The notes under the pieces are model-generated. The model did no database searches. It saw only the letters and a list, made by a program, of their open reading frames with translations, and was not told the DNA's origin. A DNA stretch of 38,813 bases. Origin: Bacillota bacterium (GTDB lineage: Bacteria > Bacillota > Clostridia > Oscillospirales > CAG-272). Numbering within the stretch: the first letter of the stretch is position 1; each line of letters starts with the position of its first letter. The position numbers and the translations under genes were made by a program. Shown here piece after piece: positions 26,669-34,779 of this stretch. The DNA lies in contig JAQXSY010000036.1 in assembly GCA_029219205.1 (NCBI GenBank), positions 1 to 38,813 of the forward strand. The letters run 5' to 3'.

Positions 26669-28228
26669 ATGGATAATTTAAACGTTCCAACGTCAGGAAA
26701 CGCCGTACAGCCGCAGCTGAAAAAGCCGGAATATCTGACCTATCATTCGGTCATGGCTTGGCTTGCTGCCGTGGCGGGTTTTCTGTTCGTCAAATGGATA
26801 ATGATGTCGGAGATTGGCGCCGGAGCAACCCTTTTCGTTATTTTATTCACAGTAATGTCGGTTATTTGTGCAAAGAAAGCGGGCTGCACCCTGAATGCAG
26901 GTTCGGTCATTCTGATTGTGTCGGCACTCGCATTTGCGCCCGTATTCACGATTTCCGCCAACGGGCTGCTGAAATTTCTGACAATAGTTCTTGAAATTCT
27001 GATTTTTGCATACTGGTATCTGATAACATTCGGTCAGTGCGGCGGTTTTTTGCGCGCTTATACGCCGACAGACATTCTTAAATCGCTGCTTGTCCCGTTC
27101 GGAAGCTTCGGAAACGTTTTCGGAGCCATGACCGCACCATTAAAAAAATCCGCAGCCGGGAAACGTGCGCTTTATATTTTCTTGGGCTGCGTCGCCGCCG
27201 TTATCCCAACGGCATTAGTGTTAATAATGCTGCTTAACGCTGACGACGCGTTTTCTCAGTTTGTCGTTTATCTTTTCTCCGGAATCGGAGAATCGGCGGT
27301 AAGAAATATTTTAATTCTTCTGATTTCCGTTCCGTTCACCATGTACATTTTCGGAATGATATACACTGCATGCACCAACCGCTGCCGCGGCTTCATGACC
27401 GACGCCTCGGTTGAACGCTTCAACTGCGCCGTCAGCATTGCCCCCGCCCCGTTTCTCTGCGCGCTGACAGCTCCGCTCTGCATAGTATATGTTCTGTTCT
27501 TCATTTCGCAGGCAGGCTACTATCTCGACGCTTTTTCCGGAATAATCACAACCGGATTCTCCGCCGCAGAATACGCCAGACAGGGATTTTTCGAGCTTTG
27601 CCGCGTGTCGGTGATAAACGCCGCCGTTATTGCTCTTTCGGCTGTTATATCAAAAAAACAAGACGGAAAAACTCCCGTCCCGGTTCGCATAATGTGTTCC
27701 ATACTGTCTTTATTTACGCTTATGCTCATTGCGACCGCGCTCCGCAAAATGGTTCTCTATATCCAAAATTACGGCCTCACCCTCAAACGTATTTACACAA
27801 GCTGGTTCATGCTGCTTCTGGCCGTAATATTCATTCTGATAATAATCAAACAGGTCACGCGCAGACTGCCTTTTGTAAAAATCGCGGCTGCGGCGTTCGC
27901 CGTTATGTTCGCGCTGCTCGTATACAGCGACGTTGACGCGCTGACGGCGCGCACAAATATAAATATGTACAAAAGCGGTCATCTGGAAACGCTTGACATA
28001 AGCGCCATGAGCGAGCTTTCCGATTCGGCAGTACCGTTTGTCGCGGAGCTTACAAAAGACGAACAGCTGAAAACAGAGGCTTGGACATACTGCTGTGATT
28101 CAAGATATGTGAAGTACAAATATCATGACGCCGGCTTAAGCTCGTTTAATTTTGCAAAACTGCGCGCTGTAAATGCGCTTCGTGACATCGGATTAGAGGT
28201 CAATATCCGTATACGCTTTTGGGATTAA
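26669..28228 (+). CDS. DUF4173/DUF4153-like multi-pass membrane protein
   Basis: A 519-residue membrane protein with about 10-12 hydrophobic segments up to residue ~425, then a ~95-residue extracytoplasmic tail (from DVDALTARTNINMYKSGH on) of mixed character. The TARTNINMYKSGHLETLDIS motif after the last segment is what I associate with the DUF4173 family. It lies 15 nt after the HTH gene with AAAGAGG upstream of the ATG, so it is the last gene of the operon. The DUF2975-HTH-DUF4173 arrangement recurs in Clostridia as I recall it. Function unknown. Confidence 0.75.
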   Translation: MDNLNVPTSGNAVQPQLKKPEYLTYHSVMAWLAAVAGFLFVKWIMMSEIGAGATLFVILFTVMSVICAKKAGCTLNAGSVILIVSALAFAPVFTISANGLLKFLTIVLEILIFAYWYLITFGQCGGFLRAYTPTDILKSLLVPFGSFGNVFGAMTAPLKKSAAGKRALYIFLGCVAAVIPTALVLIMLLNADDAFSQFVVYLFSGIGESAVRNILILLISVPFTMYIFGMIYTACTNRCRGFMTDASVERFNCAVSIAPAPFLCALTAPLCIVYVLFFISQAGYYLDAFSGIITTGFSAAEYARQGFFELCRVSVINAAVIALSAVISKKQDGKTPVPVRIMCSILSLFTLMLIATALRKMVLYIQNYGLTLKRIYTSWFMLLLAVIFILIIIKQVTRRLPFVKIAAAAFAVMFALLVYSDVDALTARTNINMYKSGHLETLDISAMSELSDSAVPFVAELTKDEQLKTEAWTYCCDSRYVKYKYHDAGLSSFNFAKLRAVNALRDIGLEVNIRIRFWD

Positions 28229-28256
28229 GATAATTTTTTTTACCCCGACGGTAAAT

Positions 28257-28303
28257 AAAACATATACGGCGCGGTCAAAAAATGACCGCGCCGTATATGT
28301 TTT
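28257..28303. terminator. long bidirectional terminator
   Basis: A 21-bp perfect stem (28257-28277 with 28283-28303) around a 5-nt A loop, ending in TTTT. It lies between converging genes and serves both strands. Confidence 0.9.
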
Positions 28304-28308
28304 AATAA

Positions 28309-30468
28309 TTATCTTTCGGGATATCGTTTTCCGGGATCGGGTTTGCCGTTTTTCGGCGGCTCTCCTTCTCTGTGCGGCATACCGTTCATCGGGGGCATCC
28401 CTTCCCTGCGCGGCATTCCGTTCATCGGAGGCATTCCTTCTCCGCGCGGCATACCCTCCATCGGCGGCATTCCGCCGGCAGGCTGAGCATCCGATACTTC
28501 TCCGCCGTTTTTTTTAGTTCCGCCCTCTTCGTCGTCGACACTTGACAAATATCTTGACGCCTGGGTTGTGAAGAGCTCATAGTATCTTCCCTTTTCCGCC
28601 ATAAGCTCCCTGTGATTGCCGACTTCAATCATTTGTCCGTATTCCAGCACAATGATTTTTGACGCGACGGTCGCGCTAGACAGTCTGTGTGAAACGAATA
28701 TTGTCGTTTTATCCTTGCGCAGTTTGTCAAACTGACCGTATATCTCCTGCTCGGCAATCGCATCAAGCGATGCGGTCGGCTCATCAAGAATCAGTATGTC
28801 GGAGTCGGAATAGAACGCGCGGGCAACCGCAAGCTTCTGCCACTGTCCGACCGAAAGCTCTGTTCCGTTGTCCTCAAATATACGCATAAGCGGCGTGTCG
28901 TACTTATCCGAAAGCTTATCTATGAATTCGTCTGCGTTCGCCTGCTCAGCAGCCTTTTCGATATCTTCGGGCAAAGGCTCCTTGTCGATATCTCCGAAAG
29001 AAATGTTTTCGTTTACGTTGACTGCATACTTGCCGAAATCCTGGAATATGATTCCGAACAATTTATACAGCTCCGCGGTATCGTAATCCCTGATATCTCT
29101 GCCGTCAAGCAGAATTCTTCCTTCGGTCGGATCGTAAAGACGTGTAAGCAGCTTTATCATTGTTGTTTTTCCGGCGCCGTTAAGCCCGACGAGCACAACC
29201 GATTCGCCCGCTTTTATCGTTACGCTGAGATCCTTTATTACATCGCGCTCCGTTCCGGGGTAGCGGAAGGAAACGTGCTCGAATACAATTTCGTGTCCAA
29301 CGTGACGTTCCGGCTTAACCGGCTCCGCAAGCCTCGGCACAATTGTTTTTTTCTCCGCCATGAATACAATCATGTTGTCGATAAACAGCGTGCCCTCATA
29401 AATCGTGGCGGTTATGGTTATAAGCGACGCAACTCCGCTCGCGATTGAGTTAAGCGCGCCGGTATAAAGCGAATAGTCGCCTATCTGCATGGCTCCTTCC
29501 GCAACGCCCTTGGCAATATATAAAAACAACAAACAGCGCACGACAGACGTAACCGCGGTAATAATTATGTCCCACACGCCTTCTGAGACGAAAAGCTTTT
29601 TAAGTCCCTTGAAATAGTTTTCAAACGTTTTTTTATACCTTCCGATGAAGACGTCTGCAAGTCCGAAAATTCTGATTTCCTTCGCCATGTCCTTATTTGT
29701 AATAAGGTCGGAAAAGTACGACAGCTTACGTCGGTCCTTGGAGCGACGACGTACATACATGAAATTCTTACGTCTGAAAATAAATGTAAGCAGCGCCGAC
29801 GGAACCGCCATTGCGAATACGATAAACGGCGCGACGGGACTGACCGCCCAAAGTATAGTGATAAACGACAGCATACTTATGACCGTGCTGACCAGACTGA
29901 ACGTCGCGTTCATTATCTGTATCGGACGGTTGCCGGCCTCGTTGGACGCGTTCTCGAGCTTTTCGTAGAAATCAGGACGGTCAAAACCGGCAAGATCGAT
30001 GTCCTTTGCCTTGTTCATAATTTTGACCTTGATATGATTGACCACAATTTCTCCGTTAATGCGGGAAATAATGTTGTTTACGCTCGTCACGAGACTGTTA
30101 AAAAAAATGTATGCAAACTGTAAAATCAGACAGAACATTACATTTCCGAACTCGCTCGGCAGTCCATTTACTGCCGCCGTGTACGCGGACGCAAGAGAAT
30201 TAAGCAGCGCGGCGGAAATGTACGCCCCTATGACAGGCATAACACCGTTGAATACCGACATGAACAGCATAAGAAACAGTATCCACGGTTTGGCTTCCCA
30301 AACCAGTTTGAAAATATAAAACAAACGGTAGAAGAAGCCGCCGAAAAGTTTTTTAAGGTATCCCGGAAGCTCCCGAATATTCTTCGGCTTCTCGGGTTTG
30401 AGCTTATCTGTTGTTTTGTTTGAAAACGCTCCGGGGGGCGGTCCGAATCCTCCAGGTCCTGGACCCAT
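28309..30468 (-). CDS. ABC exporter (permease-ATPase) with Met/Pro-rich repeat tail
   Basis: A 719-residue half-transporter. The N-terminus is Gly/Pro-rich (MGPGPGGFGPPPGAF). Six membrane segments lie at about residues 55-360. The ATPase (about 395-635) has Walker A GLNGAGKTTM, signature LSVGQWQKLAVARAF, Walker B LILDEPTASLD and H-loop VSHRLSSA, all canonical. The last ~50 residues are four 12-residue units of the type GMPPMNGMPRRE, the fourth degenerate, rich in Met, Pro and Gly. GAGGTGA precedes the ATG. It has its own promoter at 30580-30608. It probably acts as a homodimer. Substrate unknown; the Met-rich tail might bind metal or a partner. Confidence 0.9.
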   Translation of the reverse strand: MGPGPGGFGPPPGAFSNKTTDKLKPEKPKNIRELPGYLKKLFGGFFYRLFYIFKLVWEAKPWILFLMLFMSVFNGVMPVIGAYISAALLNSLASAYTAAVNGLPSEFGNVMFCLILQFAYIFFNSLVTSVNNIISRINGEIVVNHIKVKIMNKAKDIDLAGFDRPDFYEKLENASNEAGNRPIQIMNATFSLVSTVISMLSFITILWAVSPVAPFIVFAMAVPSALLTFIFRRKNFMYVRRRSKDRRKLSYFSDLITNKDMAKEIRIFGLADVFIGRYKKTFENYFKGLKKLFVSEGVWDIIITAVTSVVRCLLFLYIAKGVAEGAMQIGDYSLYTGALNSIASGVASLITITATIYEGTLFIDNMIVFMAEKKTIVPRLAEPVKPERHVGHEIVFEHVSFRYPGTERDVIKDLSVTIKAGESVVLVGLNGAGKTTMIKLLTRLYDPTEGRILLDGRDIRDYDTAELYKLFGIIFQDFGKYAVNVNENISFGDIDKEPLPEDIEKAAEQANADEFIDKLSDKYDTPLMRIFEDNGTELSVGQWQKLAVARAFYSDSDILILDEPTASLDAIAEQEIYGQFDKLRKDKTTIFVSHRLSSATVASKIIVLEYGQMIEVGNHRELMAEKGRYYELFTTQASRYLSSVDDEEGGTKKNGGEVSDAQPAGGMPPMEGMPRGEGMPPMNGMPRREGMPPMNGMPHREGEPPKNGKPDPGKRYPER

Positions 30469-30579
30469 AATGTTTCACCTCTTTGTTTTTGATTTACCGG
30501 CTGCTCCGCCGTCCGCCTCAAAATAACGGAACCAGACAGAATCCGATGCAGAAAACGCATTGTTTTAGCCTTTTCAAAC

Positions 30580-30608
30580 ATTATACCATACTTATTTTCG
30601 AAATGCAA
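30580..30608 (-). promoter_or_regulatory. promoter of the ABC exporter
   Basis: On the minus strand: TTGCAT (30603-30608), a 17-nt spacer, TATAAT (30580-30585). An inverted repeat ATTAGTT...AACTAAT (30613-30634) sits immediately upstream and could be an operator or a weak terminator of the preceding gene. Confidence 0.7.
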
Positions 30609-30637
30609 TAGAATTAGTTTATTTACTAACTAATTTT

Positions 30638-31273
30638 TTAAGTAAAATAGCTTTCGATGTTTTTCTCATCATCTTCGTTTTCGGGAATTGTCGCAGAATA
30701 ACGGAGTACAAGCTCCTCCTCCTCGCGGCAGCAAACGCTTTCGCAAAGCTCAAGGGGAAAATACGGCAAACCGGTCAGCCGGTCAAGCTCGGCTCTCCTT
30801 CTTCGGCAGGCGGCGCGTGATACGTTGAAGCACCCGAAAAGCGTGTTTTCATCCGCCCTGCTGCCGTTTTTATGCTCAATACATAAGATTAACGGAATCG
30901 GAATCAGAAGATATGAAGCGAAAATGTCCGCTTCCCTTTCTTCCCGCTCCCGGTCCGCGCTGTGTCCCAAAACAACATGCCCCGCTTCGTGGGCAATAGT
31001 CCAGTTCAGGCGGCGCAGGTTTTTCACCGCTCCGTTATAAAGAATCAAAGACATCGAACCGTATTTTACCGTAAGCCCGTCGGGTATATATGAATCCGGA
31101 CGCATAATAGGCTCGCCTGTCCTAGCCTGATAATCGGAATACGTTCCGAGCGCCGCGCTGCCTCCGAGCCTGAGCCGACGCATATCGGCAAGCGACATAC
31201 CGACATAGTCAACAAAATCCTGAGACAGCAAAAGCCGCGCCGCTTCACGGCGTATTGTCACGCAGTCAATCAT
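30638..31273 (-). CDS. ImmA/IrrE-family metallopeptidase
   Basis: A 211-residue zinc peptidase. HEAGH (His95, Glu96, His99) and the downstream glutamate in EREADIFASYLL (about Glu114) complete the metal site. In ICEBs1 (ImmA) and Deinococcus (IrrE) such proteases cut an XRE repressor to turn genes on (known). Here the XRE gene lies just upstream: the ATG at 31273 overlaps its stop region by 8 nt, and GGGAG lies about 10 nt before it. The long frame upstream of 31273 runs through the XRE gene and is not real. The C-terminal ~70 residues (from HKNGSRADENTLFGCFNVSR) follow the family pattern. Likely target: the neighbouring repressor. Confidence 0.88.
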   Translation of the reverse strand: MIDCVTIRREAARLLLSQDFVDYVGMSLADMRRLRLGGSAALGTYSDYQARTGEPIMRPDSYIPDGLTVKYGSMSLILYNGAVKNLRRLNWTIAHEAGHVVLGHSADREREEREADIFASYLLIPIPLILCIEHKNGSRADENTLFGCFNVSRAACRRRRAELDRLTGLPYFPLELCESVCCREEEELVLRYSATIPENEDDEKNIESYFT

Positions 31274-31619
31274 TTTTTTTGCCGGCTCCCTTGATACGCA
31301 GGTAAATATCAAGATTTTTTTTGAAATTTTCAACAAGTTCGTCGTGATCCTTCGGAGATAGGCGCTTTGCTTCACGAAGCATGAGGACGAGTTGTCTTTC
31401 GGATTCGTCAACCTGTTCGCCGGAGTCGTCGCTCCCAAGCAGGTACGCGGGAGACACGCCGAAATAGTCGGAAAGTTTTTTAAGATTTTCAGCGGAAGGG
31501 TCGCGAAGCCCCTGCTTCCACTCGTAAACAATACTTTTAGGTATTCCGAGATCTCTTGCAACACGCAGCGGATTTGTTTTGTTGCTTTGCAGAAGCTGAG
31601 AAAAAATGTCGCTGAACAT
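31266..31619 (-). CDS. XRE-family repressor partnered with ImmA-type protease
   Basis: A 117-residue protein: an HTH domain in residues 1-62 (NPLRVARDLGIPKSIVYEW), then a charged C-terminal helix region (ESERQLVLMLREAKRLSP) typical of phage/ICE repressors cleaved by ImmA-type proteases. It is transcribed leftward from 31729-31757. It probably binds the TTCCGA-N4-TCGGAA sites in the intergenic region, thus controlling both its own promoter and the opposing one. It overlaps the protease gene by 8 nt. Function by analogy with ImmR-ImmA. Confidence 0.85.
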   Translation of the reverse strand: MFSDIFSQLLQSNKTNPLRVARDLGIPKSIVYEWKQGLRDPSAENLKKLSDYFGVSPAYLLGSDDSGEQVDESERQLVLMLREAKRLSPKDHDELVENFKKNLDIYLRIKGAGKKND

Positions 31620-31659
31620 TTATTGCACCTCATAAATTTGAAATTATTGAGAAAATGTA

Positions 31660-31688
31660 TTGACATTTCCGATTTTTCGGAATATAAT
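31660..31688 (+). promoter_or_regulatory. rightward promoter of the sigma-like regulator with operator in the spacer
   Basis: TTGACA (31660-31665), a 17-nt spacer and TATAAT (31683-31688). The spacer contains a perfect inverted repeat TTCCGA-TTTT-TCGGAA (31667-31682), a typical place for repressor binding. The leader to 31798 is about 100 nt. Confidence 0.88.
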
Positions 31689-31728
31689 TAACATCAGAAA
31701 GGCTTTGGTCAGTAAATTCCACCTGTTT

Positions 31729-31757
31729 ATTATATTACATTTTTCAAGTTTTGTCAA
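31729..31757 (-). promoter_or_regulatory. leftward promoter of the XRE-ImmA operon
   Basis: On the minus strand: TTGACA (31752-31757), a 17-nt spacer, TATAAT (31729-31734). It faces the rightward promoter, and the two transcripts overlap by about 30 nt in the leader region. A second operator (31765-31780) lies just upstream. Confidence 0.88.
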
Positions 31758-31764
31758 CAAATAT

Positions 31765-31780
31765 TTCCGAATTATCGGAG
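31765..31780. promoter_or_regulatory. second operator-like inverted repeat
   Basis: TTCCGA-ATTA-TCGGAG: the same half-sites as the spacer repeat at 31667-31682 with one mismatch. It lies behind the leftward -35 and in the leader of the rightward gene, close to its ribosome binding site. Confidence 0.7.
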
Positions 31781-31797
31781 AAAGGTCTCTTAATAGT

Positions 31798-32226
31798 ATG
31801 GACGAAAGAATACAGGCTGCAATCAAAAAACTTAAATCTTCAAAGGCCACAGAAAACGCGGCAAAAAGCGCCGCAGAAGAACTGGCCTCCGCGGACCTGC
31901 TCATACAGGCGCTTGAACGCCGTGCCGGAGATCTTGCGTCCGGCATGGAAACGGAATATATCAAAAAGTTAAAATCCCAGCGGGAAGAGCTATACGCAAG
32001 ATATTTATACTGCTCCGCAAAAAGGCGTTCAATCCAGCGGGCGCTTAACTCGCTTGATGAAGCCGAAAAAACGGTGCTCGAAGTTTTTTACCGGGACAAA
32101 CCGTCGGACGCGCACTGCCTTGACATACTTATGGAACGGCTTGGGTACGAAAAAACTCAGATTTATCGTATCAGAGCCGCCGCGCTCACAAAATTTACTG
32201 AACATTTGTTCGGAATAGCGGACTGA
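31798..32226 (+). CDS. sigma-70 region 4-like / ArpU-like transcriptional regulator
   Basis: A 142-residue protein. Residues ~1-80 form a helical, charged N-terminus (coiled-coil-like), followed by a C-terminal HTH (SLDEAEKTVLEVFYRD, then RLGYEKTQIYRIRAAALTKF) that resembles sigma region 4 and phage ArpU/RinA-type late-gene activators. The ATG at 31798 is preferred; the Shine-Dalgarno match is moderate (AAAGG, ~12 nt upstream) and lies by operator 2. Its promoter carries the XRE operator. No phage structural genes follow, so it is either a remnant or a domesticated regulator. Confidence 0.7.
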   Translation: MDERIQAAIKKLKSSKATENAAKSAAEELASADLLIQALERRAGDLASGMETEYIKKLKSQREELYARYLYCSAKRRSIQRALNSLDEAEKTVLEVFYRDKPSDAHCLDILMERLGYEKTQIYRIRAAALTKFTEHLFGIAD

Positions 32227-32389
32227 TTGTCCGACGAAAAACTTTTTCTGCGGCATTTCGACATATTCTGTCAACTTTCGGAAAATTCCGACATATTTCC
32301 CGATTGTCCGGCAGGATACGTTTTTTTGTTCAATACGAAAAAACCCAAAAATGATTTTTTTCAACTCGGTTTAACTTAAAGAACAACAA
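32227..32389. other. intergenic repeats after the sigma-like regulator
   Basis: No gene is seen. The stretch carries more XRE-type half sites: TCGGAA-AA-TTCCGA (32278-32291), and two near-copies of TTTCGACATATT / TTCCGACATATTT (about 32256 and 32286). GTCCG also recurs (32228, 32305). Confidence 0.45.
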
Positions 32390-32430
32390 AAAATCAGCAA
32401 ATCGGCTAATTTTGCAGATTTGCTGATTTT
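32388..32430 (-). terminator. terminator after tRNA-Glu
   Basis: A 14-bp stem (AAAATCAGCAAATC, 32390-32403, with 32417-32430). On the minus strand it is followed by TTTTTTGTTG. It ends the tRNA-Glu transcript. Confidence 0.8.
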
Positions 32431-32495
32431 GGTGAAACAAGCGCGCCTACGAATCTGAAATTTTATGTGATAACATGAACGCGGCGTCTTGCATC

Positions 32496-32570
32496 TGGTG
32501 ACCCGTAGGGGAATCGAACCCCTGTTTCCGCCGTGAGAGGGCGGCGTCTTAGCCTCTTGACCAACAGGCC
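32496..32570 (-). tRNA. tRNA-Glu (anticodon CTC)
   Basis: A complete cloverleaf on the minus strand: acceptor GGCCTGT with ACGGGTC, anticodon stem CCGCC/GGCGG around the loop CTCTCAC (anticodon CTC, reading GAG), T-arm AGGGG-TTCGATT-CCCCT, discriminator A and encoded CCA (32496-32498). Confidence 0.95.
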
Positions 32571-32595
32571 GTATAATCGCCTTTGAGCGGTAATA

Positions 32596-32624
32596 AGTAT
32601 ATCATATTTTTATTTAAAGTGCAA
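32596..32624 (-). promoter_or_regulatory. promoter of tRNA-Glu
   Basis: On the minus strand: TTGCAC (32619-32624), a 17-nt spacer, TATACT (32596-32601), about 25 nt before the tRNA. Confidence 0.75.
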
Positions 32625-32671
32625 TAGTCTTGCGGAATTTATTTATTAATTTTTTATGAACGCCTTGTTTA

Positions 32672-32700
32672 TTGACAAACATCATAACCGGACTTATAAT
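32672..32700 (+). promoter_or_regulatory. consensus promoter of the second oxidoreductase
   Basis: TTGACA (32672-32677), a 17-nt spacer, TATAAT (32695-32700). Leader of about 45 nt. Confidence 0.9.
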
Positions 32701-32750
32701 TAAAACAAATATAAATTAAATTAAAAATAAGAAAGGTAAGGCGACGAAAA

Positions 32751-33800
32751 ATGAAAAATATCGGAATTCTCGGATTTGCCCATGGTCATGTAATGAGCTT
32801 CGGGAACGTATGGAAAGAGAACCCTTCTTTGGGAATAAAGATTGCTTACGGCTGGGATCATGACGAATCGAGAGCTGCCGGCTGCTGCGAAAAACTCGGC
32901 GCAGTCCCTGCGGCCTCTGTTGAAGAGCTTCTTTCAAAGGACATTGACGCAGTCGTAATTTCATCTGAAACCGCTTACCACGCCGAACTAGTTGAGGCTG
33001 CCGCGAACGCCGGAAAGGCAATTATTTGCTATAAACCTCTTGCGCTGACGCTTAACGAAGCCGACCGTATCGTTGAAGCGGTCAACAAAAACCATGTTCC
33101 CTTCACCGCCGGCTTTCAGATGCGCGTCGATAAACAAAATCTGAAGATAAAAGAACTTGTCGATTCCGGCAAACTCGGAAAATGCTTTTATTTCAGGCGC
33201 CGTCACGGACTTAACACGCACGAATGGGGCGACCTTTCACAGCTCTGGCATTTCAGCAAAGAACTCAACCGCGACATTTTCGCCGACGATTCGTCGCACC
33301 CTCTTGACCTGGTGAATTTTATTTTCGGCGCTCCCGAATCGGTATACGCCGAGCTCTCGTCTCCTTTAAAAGGCATTGAAAACGGAAACGGAGCCGTGAT
33401 TATGCGCTATCCCGACGGTATGCTCGCAGAAGTTTCCTGCTGCTTCTCATGCTGCGCTGCCGAAATCACAACCGAAGCTTATTTTGAAAAAGGCTCCATA
33501 CAGCAGTATTTCGGCGACGCGCCATCCTGCCGCGCCGAACACAACACAGACCGCGGCCTTGTTATATTCAATTCTCAGGACAAGGCATGGACTCCTTTTG
33601 ACATAAAATCTCCCATCAGTCACGGAGAACGAATAATCAATCAGGCGTATGATTTCGCGGATTTTCTTTACGGCAGACGCGGACCGATATGTACGGCCGA
33701 AGAAGCCCGCGTATCGCTCAAAATGGTTCTTGCATGTTATGTTTCGTCAAGAGAAGGCAGACGCGTCTCTCTTTGCGACCCGGCGCTCCGAAACGTGTAA
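32751..33800 (+). CDS. Gfo/Idh/MocA family oxidoreductase
   Basis: A 349-residue NAD(P)-dependent enzyme: an N-terminal Rossmann domain that begins IGILGFAHGHVMSF (the usual GxGxxG is replaced by GFAHGH, as in some family branches), the motif ICYKPLALT in place of the EKP motif, and DDSSHPLDLVNFIFG in the C-terminal substrate domain (HxxD). The Lys of EKP is kept, the Glu is Tyr. Unlike the protein at 24763-25803 it has no linked partner; a promoter lies just upstream. Substrate unknown; sugar or inositol derivatives are typical of the family. Confidence 0.85.
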   Translation: MKNIGILGFAHGHVMSFGNVWKENPSLGIKIAYGWDHDESRAAGCCEKLGAVPAASVEELLSKDIDAVVISSETAYHAELVEAAANAGKAIICYKPLALTLNEADRIVEAVNKNHVPFTAGFQMRVDKQNLKIKELVDSGKLGKCFYFRRRHGLNTHEWGDLSQLWHFSKELNRDIFADDSSHPLDLVNFIFGAPESVYAELSSPLKGIENGNGAVIMRYPDGMLAEVSCCFSCCAAEITTEAYFEKGSIQQYFGDAPSCRAEHNTDRGLVIFNSQDKAWTPFDIKSPISHGERIINQAYDFADFLYGRRGPICTAEEARVSLKMVLACYVSSREGRRVSLCDPALRNV

Positions 33801-33803
33801 AAC

Positions 33804-33832
33804 TTGACAAATAAACACTCCCGTGATAGAAT
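33804..33832 (+). promoter_or_regulatory. promoter of the LRR lipoprotein
   Basis: TTGACA (33804-33809), a 17-nt spacer, TAGAAT (33827-33832). It starts 4 nt after the preceding gene and opens a run of plus-strand genes. Confidence 0.85.
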
Positions 33833-33875
33833 ATACTCCAAATAATTCAATAGGAATTTCCATGAGGTGTTAAAA

Positions 33876-34727
33876 ATGAAAAAACGCGGATTCAGAAAAA
33901 CCATTGCTGCGCTGCTCATTTTTACGGCGATTGTAATGAGCCTTTTTTCATGCGCAGGAGACGAACTGCCCGCGGTTGTCACCAAAGGCTTGCCCGACGA
34001 GGACAGCTCAGGGACAATTACTGCCAATGGCTTCGTATACACGCTTTACAAAACATACGCCGAGCTGACGGCGTATAAAGGCAGTGAAACCGTGCCGGTT
34101 ATTCCGGACCAAATCGAGCTCAAGCCCATCATGTCGATCGGAGCCTCCGCGTTTCAGGGCAATAAAAACATAACCGAGGTAAAGCTTCCCGCCCTGCTCA
34201 GACAAATCAAAAAGCACGCGTTCGACGGCTGCGAAAATCTGACTGTAATAAATCTTCCGGGAACGCTTGAATCCATAGGCGACTACGCCTTCAAAGAATG
34301 CGGATTTTCTTCAATCGATCTTCCAGAAAGTCCTGCGTCGATCGGCAAATATTGTTTTTATGAGAGTAAGCTTGAACACATAGACATTCCTTCGGGCATA
34401 TCGCGCGCCGGAAAATACGCGTTCTACGGATGCCACTATCTCAAATCGTTTACACTCCCCCCGAGAATGACGGAAATTTCGGACAAAATGTTCTATAACT
34501 GCACTTCGCTTGAAGAAGTGACGCTGCCCGACACGGTTACAAAGATCTGCGACTACGCATTCAGCGGATGCTCCTCTCTGAAAACGCTTACAATTTCAAA
34601 CAGCGTAACGTCAATCGGAAACGGAATAATCGTCGGTTGTCCTTCGGCGGTAATAATCGCAAAAGAAGGATCATTCGCGGCAAAATACGCTCAGAACAAC
34701 AACTATTCGCTTGAAACAACAAAATAA
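33876..34727 (+). CDS. BspA-like leucine-rich repeat lipoprotein
   Basis: A 283-residue surface lipoprotein (lipobox LFSC, Cys about 28) with about seven LRR_5/BspA repeats of ~23 residues from about residue 90 on (units such as SIGDYAFKECGFSSIDLPES and ICDYAFSGCSSLKTLTI). Related proteins in gut and oral bacteria mediate adhesion or protein interaction; here the role is unknown. The ATG at 33876 has GAGGTG about 8 nt upstream; a GTG at 33867 lies inside that site and is rejected. No sorting signal or cell-wall domain is seen, so it stays membrane-anchored. Confidence 0.88.
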   Translation: MKKRGFRKTIAALLIFTAIVMSLFSCAGDELPAVVTKGLPDEDSSGTITANGFVYTLYKTYAELTAYKGSETVPVIPDQIELKPIMSIGASAFQGNKNITEVKLPALLRQIKKHAFDGCENLTVINLPGTLESIGDYAFKECGFSSIDLPESPASIGKYCFYESKLEHIDIPSGISRAGKYAFYGCHYLKSFTLPPRMTEISDKMFYNCTSLEEVTLPDTVTKICDYAFSGCSSLKTLTISNSVTSIGNGIIVGCPSAVIIAKEGSFAAKYAQNNNYSLETTK

Positions 34728-34779
34728 CAGTCAACACATACGACTGTCTTTCATATGATAAAACTGAAAGGAACAAAAA

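Noticed and set aside
30638-31666. A 342-residue frame extending the ImmA-type protease upstream
   Set aside because: The extra N-terminus runs antiparallel-in-frame through the XRE gene, shows no domain and has no ribosome binding site; the ATG at 31273 has one.
32481-32550. GCGGCGTCTT repeated inside and just past tRNA-Glu (32481 and 32541) as an integration scar
   Set aside because: Only 10 identical bases, from the middle of the tRNA, not its 3' end; no mobile genes nearby.
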